Positions 22,455-33,829 of a stretch of DNA of 64,000 nt are shown piece after piece; within the stretch, counting starts at the first letter, position 1, and each line of letters begins with the position of its first letter. The notes below the pieces were generated by a model, which was not told the origin of the DNA, made no database searches, and saw only the letters and a program-made list of their open reading frames with translations. A program made the position numbers and the translations under genes. Origin of the DNA: Bufo bufo (lineage: Eukaryota > Chordata > Amphibia > Anura > Bufonidae); the NCBI RefSeq assembly GCF_905171765.1, contig NC_053392.1, positions 370,617,442 through 370,681,441 on the forward strand, in the 5' to 3' direction.

Positions 22455-24222
22455 CAGTCAGGGCCATAAATACTAGGACATCGACACAATTCTAAAATTT
22501 TTGGCTCTACACACCACCACGATGGATTTGAAATGAAACAAACAAGATGTGCTTTAACTGCAGACTGTCAGCTTTAATTTGAGGGTATTTACATCCAAAT
22601 CAGGTGAACGGTGTAGGAATTACAACAGTTTGCATATATGCCGGAAATCACTGAAAAGTTAAACCTACTTTAAAACGTAACTTTTATAAAGATATTATTT
22701 AAAATAAATCCCACAAGACAATACAATATATATTTTGGATAGCTGCAGTTTGCATATGTGCCTCCCACTTGTTAAGGGACCAAAAGTAATGGGACAGAAT
22801 AATCATCATAAATCAAACTTTCGCTTTTTAATACTTGGTTGCAAATCCTTTGCAGTCAATTACAGCCTGAAGTCTGGAACGCATAGACATCACCAGACGC
22901 TGGGTTTCATCCCTGGTGATGCTCTGCCAGGCCTCTACTGCAAATGTCTTCAGTTCCTGCTTGTTCTTGGGGCATATTCCCTTCAGTTTTGTCTTCAAAA
23001 AGTGAAATGCATGCTCAATCGGATTCAGGTCAGGTGATTGACTTGGCCATTGCATAACCTTCCACTTCTTTCCCTTAAAAACCTCTTTGGTTGCTTTTGC
23101 AGTATGCTTTGGGTCGTTGTCCATTTGCACTGTGAAGTGCCGTCCAATGAGTTTTGAAGCATTTGGCTGAATATGAGCAGATAATATTGCCCGAAACACT
23201 TTAGAATTCATCCAGCTGCTTTTGTCAGCAGTCACATCATCAATAAATACAAGAGAACCAGTTCTATTGGCAGCCATACATGCCCACGCCATGACACTAC
23301 CACCACCATGCTTCACTGATGAGGTGTATGCTTAGGATCATGAGTAGTTCCTTTCCTTCTCCATACTCCTCTCTTCCCATCACTCTGGTGCAAGTTGATC
23401 TTGGTCTCATCTGTCCATAGGATGTTGTTCCAGAACTGTGAAGACCTTTTTAGATGTCATTTGGCAAACTCTAATCTGGCCTTCCTGTTTTTGAGGCTCA
23501 CCAATGGTTTACATCTTGTGGTGAACCCTCTATATTCAGTCTGGTGAAGTCTTCTCTTGATTGTTGACTTTGACACACATACACCTACTTCCTGGGGAGT
23601 GTTCTTGATCTGGCCAACTGTTGTGAAGGGTGTTTTCTTCCCCAGGGAAAGAATTCTTCGGTCATCCACCACAGTTGTTTTCCGTGGTCTTCCGGGTCTT
23701 TTAGTGTTGCTGAGCTTACCGGTGTGTTCCTTCTTTTTAAAAATGTTCCAAACAGTTGTTTTGGCCACGCCTAAAATTTTTTTGCTATCTTTCGGATAGG
23801 TTTGTTTTGCTTTTTTCAGCCTAATGGTGGCTTGCTTCACTGATAGTGACAGCTCTTTGGATCTCACCTTGAGAGTTGACAGCAACAGATTCCAAATGCA
23901 AATAGCACACTTGAAATGAACTCTGGACCTTTTATCTGCTCATTGTAATTGGGATAATGAGGGAAGAACACACACCTGGCCATGGAACAGCTGAGAAGAA
24001 AATTGTCCCATTTCTTTTGGCCCCTTAACAAGTGGGAGGCACATATGCAAACTGTTGTAATTTCTACATCGTTCACCTGAATTGGATGTAAATACCCTCA
24101 AATTAAAGCTGACAGTCTGCAGTTAAAGCACATCTTGTTTGTTTCATTTCAAATCCATTGTGTTGTATAGAGCCAAAAATGTTAGAATTGTGTCCATGTC
24201 CCAATATTTATGGACCTGACTG
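22455..24222 (-). mobile_element. Tc1/mariner transposon, full length, dead
   Basis: TA is present on both sides (22453-22454, 24223-24224). The termini (CAGTCAGGGCCATAAATACT and, as complement, CAGTCAGGTCCATAAATATT) form inverted repeats of about 220 bp, with GCAGACTGTCAGCTTTAAT inside both. The transposase lies on the minus strand. A second copy of the family is at 43981-46027. Confidence 0.9.
22828..23885 (-). pseudogene. Tc1 transposase, broken
   Basis: Reading leftward, the N-terminal frame (23457-23885) has KELSLSVKQATIRLKKAKQT, VAKTTVWNIFKKKE and the GRPRKTT hinge, a DNA-binding HTH. The C-terminal frame (22828-23316) has MAWACMAANRTGSLVFIDDV, QMDNDPKHTAKATKEV and [15 protein letters not shown], and ends CKGFATKY. 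The first catalytic aspartate region falls in the broken interval 23317-23456 (about 140 bp), where a stop and frameshift separate the frames. Apart from that the protein is nearly complete. Confidence 0.9.
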
Positions 24223-24224
24223 TA

Positions 24225-24470
24225 TATAGCTATGGGAAAATGCAGGCTTCATGGCATTAATGAACATCATGTTTAAAAATGTACCCTATCATTGCATGTG
24301 TTATGTGTTTTTCATATTCCAAGCCTTCCCAAAATTGTCCCTTATTGGGGGCAGATGGTGTTTAAACACACATGGTGTTATGGGGAAAAAACTGTGGCTT
24401 GTGACTAGCTCCAAAAATTACACCGTCAAGAAGTCAAAATGCCTGCCCATATGACACACACAAGCATTAC
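24225..24470. other. junction between Tc1 and hAT relic
   Basis: About 250 bp with no recognised element. The left end of the adjoining hAT is not identifiable here. Confidence 0.35.
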
Positions 24471-26142
24471 TTGTGAACAGATGGAATAAACCTCCTATGG
24501 GTACTACCCTCTGTAGCGGAGGCAACTGTCTCCTCATCATCATCATCATCCAATTCGAACAGAGGGTGGTCTGGCTATCACCCTGTGTACTGTCTTCCCC
24601 CATTTCCACCTCTTCCACATGCAAAGCATCCGCCTTCATTGTGAGCAGCGAGCGTTTCAGTAGACACAGAAGTGGGATGGTTACGCTAATAATAGCAGCA
24701 TCGCCGCTCACCATCTGTGTTGATTTCTCAAAGTTGCGTAAAACCTCACAGAGGTCAGACATCCATGCCCACTCCTCGCTTGTGAAGAGCGGAAGCTGAC
24801 TTGAAAGGCGACGACCATGTTGCAGGTGGTATTCCACTACTGCCCTCTGTTGCTCACAAAGCCTGGCCAACATGTGGAACATGGACTTCCAGCGCATACT
24901 CGCGTCGCACAACAATCAGTGAGCTGGCAATTGCAAGCGCTGCTGCAGCGTTGCCAGACCGGCGGCAGCTGTAGATGACTTTTGGAAAAGGGCACACATG
25001 CGGCGCACCTTCACCAGTAGCTCAGGCAAATTGGGGTAGGTTTTGAGAAACCGCTGAACCACTAAGTTAAACATGTGCTAGGCATGGTATGTGTGTGAGC
25101 TTGCCGAGCTCCAAAGCCGCCACCAAGTTACGGCCATTATCAGACACAGCCATGGCTGGTTGTAGGTTCAGTGGCGAGAGCCACAGCTCAGTCTGGTCTC
25201 TTATACCCTGCCACAGCTCTGCAGCGGTGTGCTGTTTGTCACCTAAGCAAATAAGTTTCAGCACGGCCTGTGACTGCTTCCCCACTGAAGTGCTACACTG
25301 CTTCCAGCTACTGACTGATGGCTGACTGGTGCTGCAAGATGAGAATTCAGAGGTGGAAGTGGAGGAGGAGGTGGAGGAGGAGAAGGGGGGTTGCAGCCAC
25401 TAATGTAGGTGGTGGTGGAAATCCTGATGGATGTAGGACCCGCAATCCTTGGTGTCGGTAACACCTGTGGCATCCCAGGGTACGACTCGCTCCCGGCTTC
25501 CACAACATTCACCCAATGTGCCATCAGGGAAATGTAGAGTCCCTGGCCACAAGCAATTGTCCATGTGTCAGTCGTTAAGTGGACCTTCCCAATAACTGCG
25601 TTTGTCAGGACAAGGGTGATGTTACGGGACACATGTTGGTGTAAGGCGGAGACAGCACACCGGGAAAAATAGTGGCAGCTATAATAAGGGACGGCCACCG
25701 CCATCAGGTTGCATAAAGCCTCGGTGTCCACAAGCCTAAATGGCAACATTTCCAGTGCCAACAATTTGGATGCGCTAGGACACAGAAGTGGATGTGGTAG
25801 ATGATGGTGCTTGCGAAGGTCCAGGTGCAGGGCGGAAGGCATCCGGGCCTGTATCTTGGACAGGGGATTGGCCAGCATGTAACACGGGTAAGAGGAGGCA
25901 GTGGTGTGACCTGCAGACACTGATTGTGGACCCAGACGTTTAGCCCACCTATTAGGGTGCCTTGATGCCATGTGGCAGATCATGTTGGTGGTGGTGAGGT
26001 TGCTAGTATTCACGCCCCTGCTCATTTTGGTACGGCACAGGTTGCAAATGACAATTCTTTTATCGTCCGCACTTTCCTCAAAAAAGAGCCAGATGGCGGA
26101 AAACCTACCCCTTGGCAAGGGAGATTGCCGCAAGGGGGCGCT

Positions 26143-27249
26143 TGTCACGGCAACGGTTTTGGCCGTGACTCCTTGGGAACCGCATACTGTTGCCCGCGGT
26201 TTTGGGTTGTAGTGTCAACCGCAGCTTGAGGCATAAAGTTGTTTAGCCTCAAGTGCGGTTGCCGCTGACAACAGCTATGTGTGCGGTTCCCTCGGAGTTG
26301 TGTGCGCGTTTGTAAGCACTTTTGTATGTCTGTGTGCACTTTGTTTATGTTTGGTGTGCATTGACATTTTCCCTGCACTGTGGCTGTCCGTGGCAACGTT
26401 TGGTGGTATTATGTACATGTGGTTGCAGTGTCCCGGCCTTCGGGCTGACTCCCAGGACACGCTTGCCACCCATGTCGTTGCCTGCGGCAACAGCCACAGT
26501 GTGTTTGTTGTTTGGACACTTCCCCTTTAAGTTATGTTTTCCCTTCTGTGGTTTTGGAAGGGTTAACTCCCTTTCAGTGTGTGTGAGTCACGGGGTGTGT
26601 CTGATTGTTGGGTGTGGCCTCTTGGCCCTATAAAGCCTCAGTTGTAGGCAGTAGCCAGAGAGGGTGTTTCAGCCATGCTGGCTGTAGACATCCTCCTGGT
26701 TACTTACCAACTGCCAGTGGGGGGCCAACCTTCTGGTCATAGCTAAATATATGTCCTTTGGTGTCTGGAGGATGTGTTTGGTTTTATGTTTCTTTATTGC
26801 ACCTGTGGTCCAGGGTTCCCGTGTGTTGTGTGTTTGTGTGATGAGTCCTGCTGTCTGTGGGCAGTACATCCACATGGGTTCCAGGCTTGGTTGTCTGTGG
26901 TAGGTCTCTGCTATGTTTGTGACAAGTACCTGCCATTGCCATAGGTTGCACTTGTTCTCTCTTCCTTGCAGCTTGGCCAGTGAGACTCCTGTTCCTCCGT
27001 ATCCAGAAGGAACAGGATGTCTTACCCTGACTCCTAGCCCAGGGACCGGTCGGAGGGTAAGTCAGGGCTCCGAGGTTCCTGCGCATGGGTCCTCCTACCT
27101 TCAAGGTCGGCCCATGCAGGTAGGAGTTAGGGTCAGGTTAGGGACGCTGTAAGAGGTGACCTGCTCCCTAATCCTGTTTGTCCTGGTCAAGCAGCGACCA
27201 TCATCCTTCGGCACACGGCTGAGGGTTTCCCCCATCCTCAGCCGTGACA
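26143..27249 (+). repeat. 5' LTR
   Basis: It begins TGTCACGGCAACGG and ends CCGTGACA. Its first 27 bases form a hairpin (GTCACGGC with GGCCGTGAC). A TATA box is at 26629-26634. It differs from the 3' LTR by about two dozen changes by eye, roughly 2%. Frames inside it are incidental. Confidence 0.9.
26629..26634 (+). promoter_or_regulatory. LTR TATA box
   Basis: GGCCCTATAAAGCC lies mid-LTR, with an identical copy in the 3' LTR at 28454-28459. It probably marks the U3/R boundary about 25-30 bp downstream. Confidence 0.6.
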
Positions 27250-27967
27250 GTATGACCAGAAAGGCTCCTCACCTGGTCCTTCCCTCGAAAGAGGGTAAAG
27301 CATGCATCGCCATATGCTTATGGGGTGCATGCGCGCTCTTCGGAGGGAGAGCGTTATGGGGGTTTCGCCGCTGACGGCGCGGTGAGTGGCTTTTTCCCCG
27401 CCACTTCCTCACCGTGTTCGTTTGGCGTCCCCTGATATTTTTATCGCACCGTTTGTGTTTGTTTGGTATGCGGGTGCATACCTTCGGAAGAGGGTGCAGC
27501 ATGCAGTGCCAACCCATTGTGGCCTGCATGCGCGTTCTCCGGAGGGAGAGCGTTCCGGGGGAAACACCATTAACGGCACGGTTGGTGGTTTATTCCCCGC
27601 CACCTTACCTTCCGTGTCCGTGTTGGTGATCCCTCGTCCCTCTCCATGTTCCCATCTCTGGTCGTTTGCTGGCAGCGCTCCGTAAATGGTCCGGCTGCGT
27701 GCTGGTTTGGAGTGTCTGCTGGCAGCGACTGGAGTGGGGACGTGTGTGGAGAGTCCCCTCGTCCATCTCTCAGTGGTTCTCTCCCCTGTGTCGCTGGTGC
27801 GGGCTGCAGGCCTCTTCGGACTGGCTGTGTTGTGTGCTGGGAGAGGATGAAGCTGACAGCGACTTTTTGGGAACAGTGTCTGAGAGTGGACGTCCCCTTC
27901 TCCCATACCCTTGTGTGAGTCCCTCACGTGTTTTTTTTTTTGGTGGGGGGGCTTTGAGGGGTGGGAG
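27250..27967 (+). other. LTR element interior with tandem duplication
   Basis: Two related units of about 190 bp follow each other (27283-27470, 27483-27650). Each runs from a CCTCG/TTCGG..AAGAGGGT hairpin through GCATGC, a CTTCGGAGGGAGAGCGTT hairpin and a GTGG(T/C)TTTTTCCCCGCCAC word. Downstream to 27967 is a GC-rich part and then the purine tract. No retroviral-type domain is encoded. Confidence 0.75.
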
Positions 27968-29071
27968 TGTCACGGCCACGGTTTTGGCCGTGACTCCTTG
28001 GGAGCCGCATACTGTTGCCCGCGGTTTTGGGTTGTAGTGTCAACCGCAGCTTGAGGCATAAAGTTGTTTAGCCTCAAGTGCGGTTGCCGCGGACAACAGC
28101 TATGTGTGCGGTTCCCTCGGAGTTGTGTGCGCGTTTGTAAGCACTTTTGTATGTCTGTGTGCACTTTGTTTATGTTTGGTGTGCACTGACATTTTCCCTG
28201 CACTGTGGCTGTCCGTGGCAACGTTTGGTGGTATTATGTACATGTGGTGGCAGTGTCCCGGCCTTCGGGCTGACTCCCAGGACACGCTTGCCACCCATGT
28301 CGTTGCCTGCGGCAACAGCCACAGTGTGTTTGTTGTTTGGACACTTCCCCTTTAAGTTATGTTTTCCCTTCTGTGGTTTTGGAAGGGTTAACTCCCTTTC
28401 AGTGTGTGTGAGTCACGGGGTGTGTCTGATTGTTGGGTGTGGCCTCTTGGCCCTATAAAGCCTCAGTTGTAGGCAGTAGCCAGAGAGGGTGTTTCAGCCA
28501 TGCTGGCTGTAGACATCCTCCTGGTTACTTACCAACTGCCAGTGGGGGCCAACCTTCTGGTCATAGCTAAATATATGTCCTTTGGTGTCTGGAGGATGTG
28601 TTTAGTTTTATGTTTCTTTATTGCACCTGTGGTCCTGGGTTCCCATGTGTTGTGTGTTTGTGTGCTGAGTCCTGCTGTCTGTGGGCAGTACATCCACATG
28701 GGTTCCAGGCTTGGTTGTCTGTGGTAGGTCTCTGCTATGTTTGTGACAAGTACCTGCCATTGCCATAGGTTGCACTTGTTCTCTCTTCCTTGCAGCTTGG
28801 CCAGTGAGACTCCTGTTCCTCCGTATCCAGAAGGAACAGGATGTCTTACTCTGACTCCTAGCCCAGGGACCGGTCGGGGGTAAGTTAGGGCTCCGAGGTT
28901 CCTGCGCATGGGTCCTCCTACCTTCAAGGTCGGCCCATGCAGGTAGGAGTTAGGGTCAGGTTAGGGATGCTATAGAAGGTGACCTGCTCCCTAATCCTGT
29001 GGTCCTGGTCAAGCCGCGACTAACATCATCCGGCACACGGCTGAGGGTTTCCCCCATCCTCAGTCATGACA
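27968..29071 (+). repeat. 3' LTR
   Basis: It begins TGTCACGGCCACGG and ends CAGTCATGACA, parallel to the 5' LTR. Most differences cluster in the last 150 bp, and the TATA box at 28454-28459 is kept. Confidence 0.9.
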
Positions 29072-29772
29072 GCGCTCCAGGGAACAGTTGCAGGCCTGTT
29101 TGGTGTGGCCCACCTTCTCTCTTTTGCCACCCCACTGCCTCTTCCAGCAGATCCCTCCCCCTCTTTACTGCTGTCCTCGCTCTGCTTGCCACCTTCCCAG
29201 GTTGGGTCAGTGATTTCATCGTCCACCACCTGCTGTTCCACTTCCTCATTCTGGTCATACTCCTGACTTGTTGACCTAAAAAGAACCTCACTTATTGACA
29301 ACTGTGTCTCATCCTCATCATGAACCTCTTGAGACACTAATTGAGGTTGACTTATTGGCAACTGTGTCTCATCATCATCATCCACCTCGTGAAACACTAA
29401 TTGCCGTTCCTCACCATCATCTTTTTCTGTCTGTGGATGCTCAAGAGTTTGGGAATCAGTGCACAAGATCTCCTCATGTCCCTCTTCAAGGGGGCTTGGC
29501 GAGAGGGCCAAATCAAGGAATGGCGATGAAAAGAGCTCCTCGAAATATCCGAGTGTGGGATCACTTGTTAGCCAAGACTCTCCATGGTGGTAGGAGGGAG
29601 GATCAGGGTGAGGATTCTGTTGATCAGACTCTTGGCTACTGAGACTGGACTTTGTGGAAGACAGGGTGGTGCTTCACCGACTGGAAGCATTATCTGCTGC
29701 AATCCAACCGACCACCTGGGAGCAGGTGAACAGAACAGAGAAAGCAGCTCTCATATGAACGCTGCCCTCTCT

Positions 29773-29875
29773 TCAAACAGCTGATTGGCGGGGGTGCTGG
29801 GGGACCCTGCCGATCTGATACTGATGACCTATCCTGAGGATAGGTTATCAGTAGTAAAAAGAGGACAACCGCTTT
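29773..29875. mobile_element. MITE fragment with TTTAA end
   Basis: It contains AAACAGCTGATTGGCGGGGG and the hairpin ACCTATCCTGAGGATAGGT, ending GGACAACCGCTTTAA. This is a frequent frog MITE end. Its left end is lost in the hAT N-terminal region. Confidence 0.55.
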
Positions 29876-30041
29876 AACAGTAGGACTGGAGGGAGGGGGT
29901 TAGGTTGAGAATTTGGTATGAGGGGGGAGTTTCAATTTTTGCCTCGGGCAGCAGAAAAGCTAGGTGCACCAGCGCTGAGTGAAGGGGGGGGGGCCCAAGC
30001 TGAACTCTTGCACCAGGGCCCATGAGCCTTTAGCTACGCCC
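29876..30041. mobile_element. fragment of a hAT with TACGCCCCTG end
   Basis: It ends GCCTTTAGCTACGCCCCTG, the inverted form of the terminus at 33453 (CAGGGGCGTAACTAG). Only the last 160 bp or so are present. Confidence 0.5.
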
Positions 30042-30365
30042 CTGGTAGCATAGGTAATGTCGATGCCACCAGCAGCGAAAAAATTTGACTGAATGTCACT
30101 GATATTTAGGATGGGCAAACGTTATACAGGAGATGTAGCACAGATAATGTCGCTGCCACCAGCGTCAAAAAAATTACACTGAATGTCACTGATATTTTGG
30201 AAGCGCTAACGTTATACTGGAGATGTAGCACAGGTAATGTCGCTGTCACCAGCAGCCAAACAATTGCGCTGAAATTCAGCGCAAATGTAACACAACAGAT
30301 GTAGCAGAGGTTGTGTCACTGTTAGCAGTGGCCAAACAATTGCATGCAATTTAGCGCAGGTTGCA
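30042..30365. repeat. hAT subterminal repeats, about 110-bp unit
   Basis: Three to four units share GATGTAGCACAGGTAATGTC, GCTGCCACCAGC and ACTGAATGTCACTGATATT. They lie upstream of the N-terminus of the interrupted hAT transposase. Confidence 0.75.
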
Positions 30366-30722
30366 CTAATAATATATATGGAAGCCAGATAAAACAATAG
30401 TCCTTAAAAGGACTTTTGGGTCTCTAACATCTTTCACCAGTAAACCTGCCTAACAAACAAACCAATTCCCGTCCCTACACTATCTGTCACTTCTGCTGCA
30501 GCTCTCTCTGACTAAGACTGAGCCGAACCACGTGTCATCGGGTGCTATATAGCATCCGATGACGGGTTCCAGCCAGCCAATCACTGTAATTACAGTGAGT
30601 GCAGGTACCTCCGTGCACATTTTAACAAACGTGCGGGGAGGAGACTCGAGCATTGCGGTCGAACACCGCGATGTGCAGAGCATCGCGATGCTCAAGTAAA
30701 AAAGTGTTCGGCCGAGCATGCT
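30366..30722 (-). mobile_element. 5' terminal region of the 24-30 kb hAT
   Basis: The sequence ends GTTCGGCCGAGCATGCTTGT followed by CCAACTCTA, a hAT-type inverted terminus read on the minus strand. No matching left terminus is seen near 24.4 kb, so the other end is lost. Confidence 0.55.
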
Positions 30723-31440
30723 TGTCCAACTCTAATCACCACCAACCAACCTGCCTCAATATCCTTCCTGGTGCCAGAAGAGAATTGCACTAAAGTCTGC
30801 TACTATTGTTTGTATACTCAAGTTCTACATTGCACTTAGTAAAAGGACTTTGTTACATTCAATTCTGGCCTCATTCTTCAGTGCTACAACTTCACTGTAA
30901 CAGTCCCTAGAGAGCGATGGCCTGAGGTAAGACACCATGACACAACTACACTACATCAGAGCCACTACCACTCCCATCCTCTTCACCTGCTCCCACAGGG
31001 ACTCACTGCATATGTGTCAGAGCTCAGGTAGGACTGAACCTGGGCATTGAGGTGGTTAGTCTCAGTTTGTTAATTTGCCTCAACCTGCCATGGTGGCAAC
31101 AAGGCTGGTGGCAGTGGTCTGTTCGCCAAAAGCTGCAGCAAGCTGCGTATACAGTGTTTCCTGGTAATAAAGTATTTTGGTCTTCCTTTGGCCAGAAGAA
31201 AAAATTCCTCCATTTTGCTTTGATTGCGAACGTCTAAAATTATGGCTATCCTGTAATCATCAGACTGCATCATGTGAATGATATGCCTGTCAGTGCATAA
31301 GCAAGCAAGCATACAACTTGCCATTCTTTCTAGCGTGCCTGAGAAGCCAGTCCTTTCTGGCTCTGTTACCCACTGCAACTATTGGGTGTCGTGGCCGGTA
31401 TCACCATCATCATCATTTTCCTTCACCGCTGACTCCTCCT
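30723..31440. other. unassigned; possible hAT-derived frame
   Basis: The 102-codon minus-strand frame 31070-31378 (with YRIAIILDVRNQSKMEEFF) is preceded, past a stop, by an acidic KENDDDDGDTGHD stretch. The acidic-then-ILDxR pattern is reminiscent of a hAT transposase, but no diagnostic motif is present. I would not name it. Confidence 0.25.
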
Positions 31441-31449
31441 TCTTGAGTG

Positions 31450-32058
31450 CGAGCTCCTCACACCAGCCTATCAGCAGATAGCCAGCCCCTGTGATGTCAC
31501 AGCCCTATAAAAAGCCTTATCCGGCCGGTCTCTGCCATTTTCCAGTGAACTTAGTGCAAGGAGAAACGTTATAGGCACTAGGGAAAGTGATTAGGAAAGA
31601 TTTTATTTAAAAAACATTAGTTTTCAACAGTTCAGGGACAGCACTGAGAAAGTGTAGGGAGACTTTATCCACACTATAGGGAAAAGAGCAAGGACAATTG
31701 AACAGTGTAAAGCCTGGGTAATAGGAACTATTCTATTACACCTTGCTGCACTAATGTGGGTTAAAAAGTGTTCTAATACTAGTGATTTTAGGTTGTTCAT
31801 ATTCTTTTATACATAAGTAAATCCGTTAACCCTTGATTCTGTAATTGGGGTGAAATTGCGGACTTATACTACTGAGTTTGGGGTGTTCATGTTCTTTTAT
31901 ACATGAGTAAATCCATTCATTCTTGATTCTGTAATTGGGGTGAAATAGTGGTCTGATGCTACTGATTTTGGGATGAACAGGTTCTGTAGCAATCTATGTG
32001 GAATCAGTATAAAAGGAGAGCGCTCTTTTACTCTATAGTAGAATCTTGGGCCACTGCA
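31450..32058 (+). mobile_element. hAT fragment, same family as 12184-18322
   Basis: It shares with the larger element the block GTGATGTCACAGCCCTATAA (promoter), CATTTTCCAGTG..ACTTAGTGCA, CCTGGGTAATAGGAAC and, near the right end, ATCTATGTGGAATCAGT and TCTTGGGCC..TGCACGGT. The interior and both termini are missing. TATAAA is at 31506-31511. Confidence 0.65.
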
Positions 32059-32290
32059 CGGTGAAGTCCTTTATGTCCATAGTGAAGTTCCAACTAACCT
32101 GAATTTTAGTCAATCCCTTGTGCACGGAACAAAATAGGTAAGACCTTGATAACGAAGTAAAAAACACAGCTCCAGCACTCCAATGTAGTTGTGTCGCTTG
32201 TTTCTTTATTTCTGGTAGACAAATCCTCACACTCCAACACCAGTTTACGTGTTTCAGACACTTAGTCTTTAATCATAACTTAAAGACTTC
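32059..32290 (-). mobile_element. Penelope-like 3' end fragment
   Basis: On the minus strand it reads GTGTCTGAAACACGTAAACT, then AATAAA and ATTGGAGTGCTGGAGC, the layout of Penelope-like 3' tails. No coding part. Confidence 0.45.
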
Positions 32291-32680
32291 TCTGGGGCCG
32301 CAAGGAGGAGGAACAGGAGGAATAGTGTGACCCCTGGCTCCAGGGCATGGTGTCTCAGAAGTCACCTCCATGTCATCCTACTGTGACTAAGAGGAGGAGT
32401 GAGCCATCCAATGCACAATCTTATCATATTTCTCCTTAATGATAATGTTGCAACTTTCCAAAGCCAGTGAGAACTGCTACTACTTCTGGCTGGATAGCTA
32501 GTGCTGCTATTACCCACATTCTGGTTCTGAGAGGACAAGGTCTGGGTCTTTCGATTTGAACTCTTCCATTTTCCAGACACTTTATTATGAGGCCCAATGT
32601 AAACTCACAATTTTCCTAAATGACAATTCACAGGTTTGGTACATAGAACGGTTATAAATCAAATGCAAGGCAGCTCTCAC
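32291..32680. other. unassigned, possible transposase scrap
   Basis: On the minus strand short in-frame pieces such as LESCNIIIKEKYDKIVHWM occur between stops. No family could be assigned. The frame at 32362-32580 is in another phase and looks incidental. Confidence 0.2.
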
Positions 32681-33178
32681 CTGTGATAATTCAATCACCC
32701 TCTGTGCACGGATGCCGCACCTGGATGCGGAGAGATAAAGTCCAGCAAAAAAAGAGAAAGATAGTCCGGCTCAATTCAGGTGAAGTAATGTTGACTTTAT
32801 TTCAGCGATTAAAATTTCCGTATAACAAGTGTACAATTACGCGTTTCAGACCTCTCAAGTATATGGGTCCTTCCTCATGACAAACATGAATATGAAATGG
32901 GAGCACCTCCAGATATATCCCGTATTAACCCCAAGTTAATGAGTATCACCTGCGAGGAGGAGACAACGGGAGGCGGTCTCATGCAAACTTAAATTGGTTA
33001 AAATACCTACAAGCCAAGAAATGAAAAATATAGAAGCTGAGGTATAGATTCTAACACTAAAAAAATTGTGATAAATGGAATCAAGTGTTCACAAATCATC
33101 AAGATAGGGATATATACAAATAGAAAACAGCAGCATACAACCACATTCAGTATTGCGAGATGAGATCGTGCCATTTAT

Positions 33179-33445
33179 TTAATCCCTGTGGTTGACGGGA
33201 TCCCAATTGGAAGATCCAGAAGGCCTCTCTATTGAGAAGTTTCCTTCTGTGATCCCATCCCCCTTCCTCGGTGGCAAAAAGACCCTTTCTATGCCTTTTA
33301 CTTTGAGACTACAAACATCTCCCGCATGTGCGATTGCAAAATGTAGGCTGGCTGCAGAGACATTACGGTCTCTGTAATGTGGCACGTCAGATATATGTTT
33401 GCGTATCCGATTCTTTATCGGGTTAACAGTACAGCGTACATATTG
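33179..33445 (-). pseudogene. GIY-YIG endonuclease end of Penelope-like element
   Basis: The frame continues from LQYVRCTVNPIKNRIRKHI through SDVPHYRDRNVSAASLHFAI to the stop at 33179. QYVGRT..(N)P.K.RI..H is the GIY-YIG nuclease signature that follows the YI/YIG strand; here GRT is RCT, so one key glycine is changed. The nuclease would nick target DNA for RT priming. It is cut from its RT by the hAT at 33453-36227. Confidence 0.75.
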
Positions 33446-33829
33446 CAGGGAGCAGGGGCGTAACTAGAAGTGACTGGGCCCCACAGCAAATATTTGTAAG
33501 GGCCCCTCCAGCGCGCTTCGCACCTCCCTCCTCCTGTGTAAACCCCACTCCTTTTGCACAGTGTAGCGGTATACTGTATATTGTGTGGCACAGTGTAGAG
33601 GTATACTGTATATTGTGGGGCACAGTGGATGCTATATGTGTATAACATAAACATATTTCATATGAAAACTTACAGTTACTTGACCCTTGGGGATCTCGGA
33701 CACCACTTCAACACTTGGCCGGGGGCTCGGCAGAGCTGATGTGCTTTATCCTAATGAGAAAGATTTCATAATAAGGATTTGGAGAAGGGGCAGAGAGATA
33801 GCAGAGCAGGGAGAGGCTGGTGCTGCTAC

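Larger units (their letters stand above)
26143..29071 (+). mobile_element. coding-free LTR retrotransposon, complete, 2.9 kb
   Basis: Two LTRs of about 1105 bp (26143-27249, 27968-29071) in direct orientation flank a 718-bp interior. The exact 5-bp duplication GCGCT flanks it (26138-26142, 29072-29076). A purine-rich tract (GGTGGGGGGGCTTTGAGGGG) precedes the 3' LTR. No gag, protease, RT or integrase is encoded, so it must have used proteins of a relative. No tRNA primer site beginning TGG is evident right after the 5' LTR. It is inserted in reverse orientation to the host hAT gene. Confidence 0.9.
24480..29745 (-). pseudogene. ZBED-type hAT transposase, split by LTR element
   Basis: The N-terminal acidic part is at 29077-29745 (HEVDDDDETQLPISQ and similar repeats). 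The BED zinc finger follows beyond the LTR insert: FFEESADDKRIVICNLC to ICHMASRH (C-x2-C ... H-x4-H, about 25980-26090). Next come HLTTDTWTIACGQGLYISL (25540-25580, first catalytic Asp), AMAVSDNGRNLVAAL with CLAHV (25080-25160, second Asp) and the MRWKSMFHMLARLCEQQ block (24850-24910). The C-terminal dimerisation domain is missing. There are stops near 24918 and 25085. The LTR element at 26143-29071 splits it. Confidence 0.85.

Noticed and set aside
24531..24551. CATCAT microsatellite as a separate feature
   Set aside because: It lies within the hAT transposase relic, where it encodes a Met run on the minus strand; too short to matter.
27386..27927. Overlapping 70-172-codon frames inside the LTR element as possible gag
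   Set aside because: Frames overlap on both strands in GC-rich DNA, show no zinc knuckle, protease or RT motif, and span the tandem duplication.
31070..31378. Named host gene for the 102-codon minus-strand frame
   Set aside because: No recognisable domain; at best a hAT scrap, so left unnamed.
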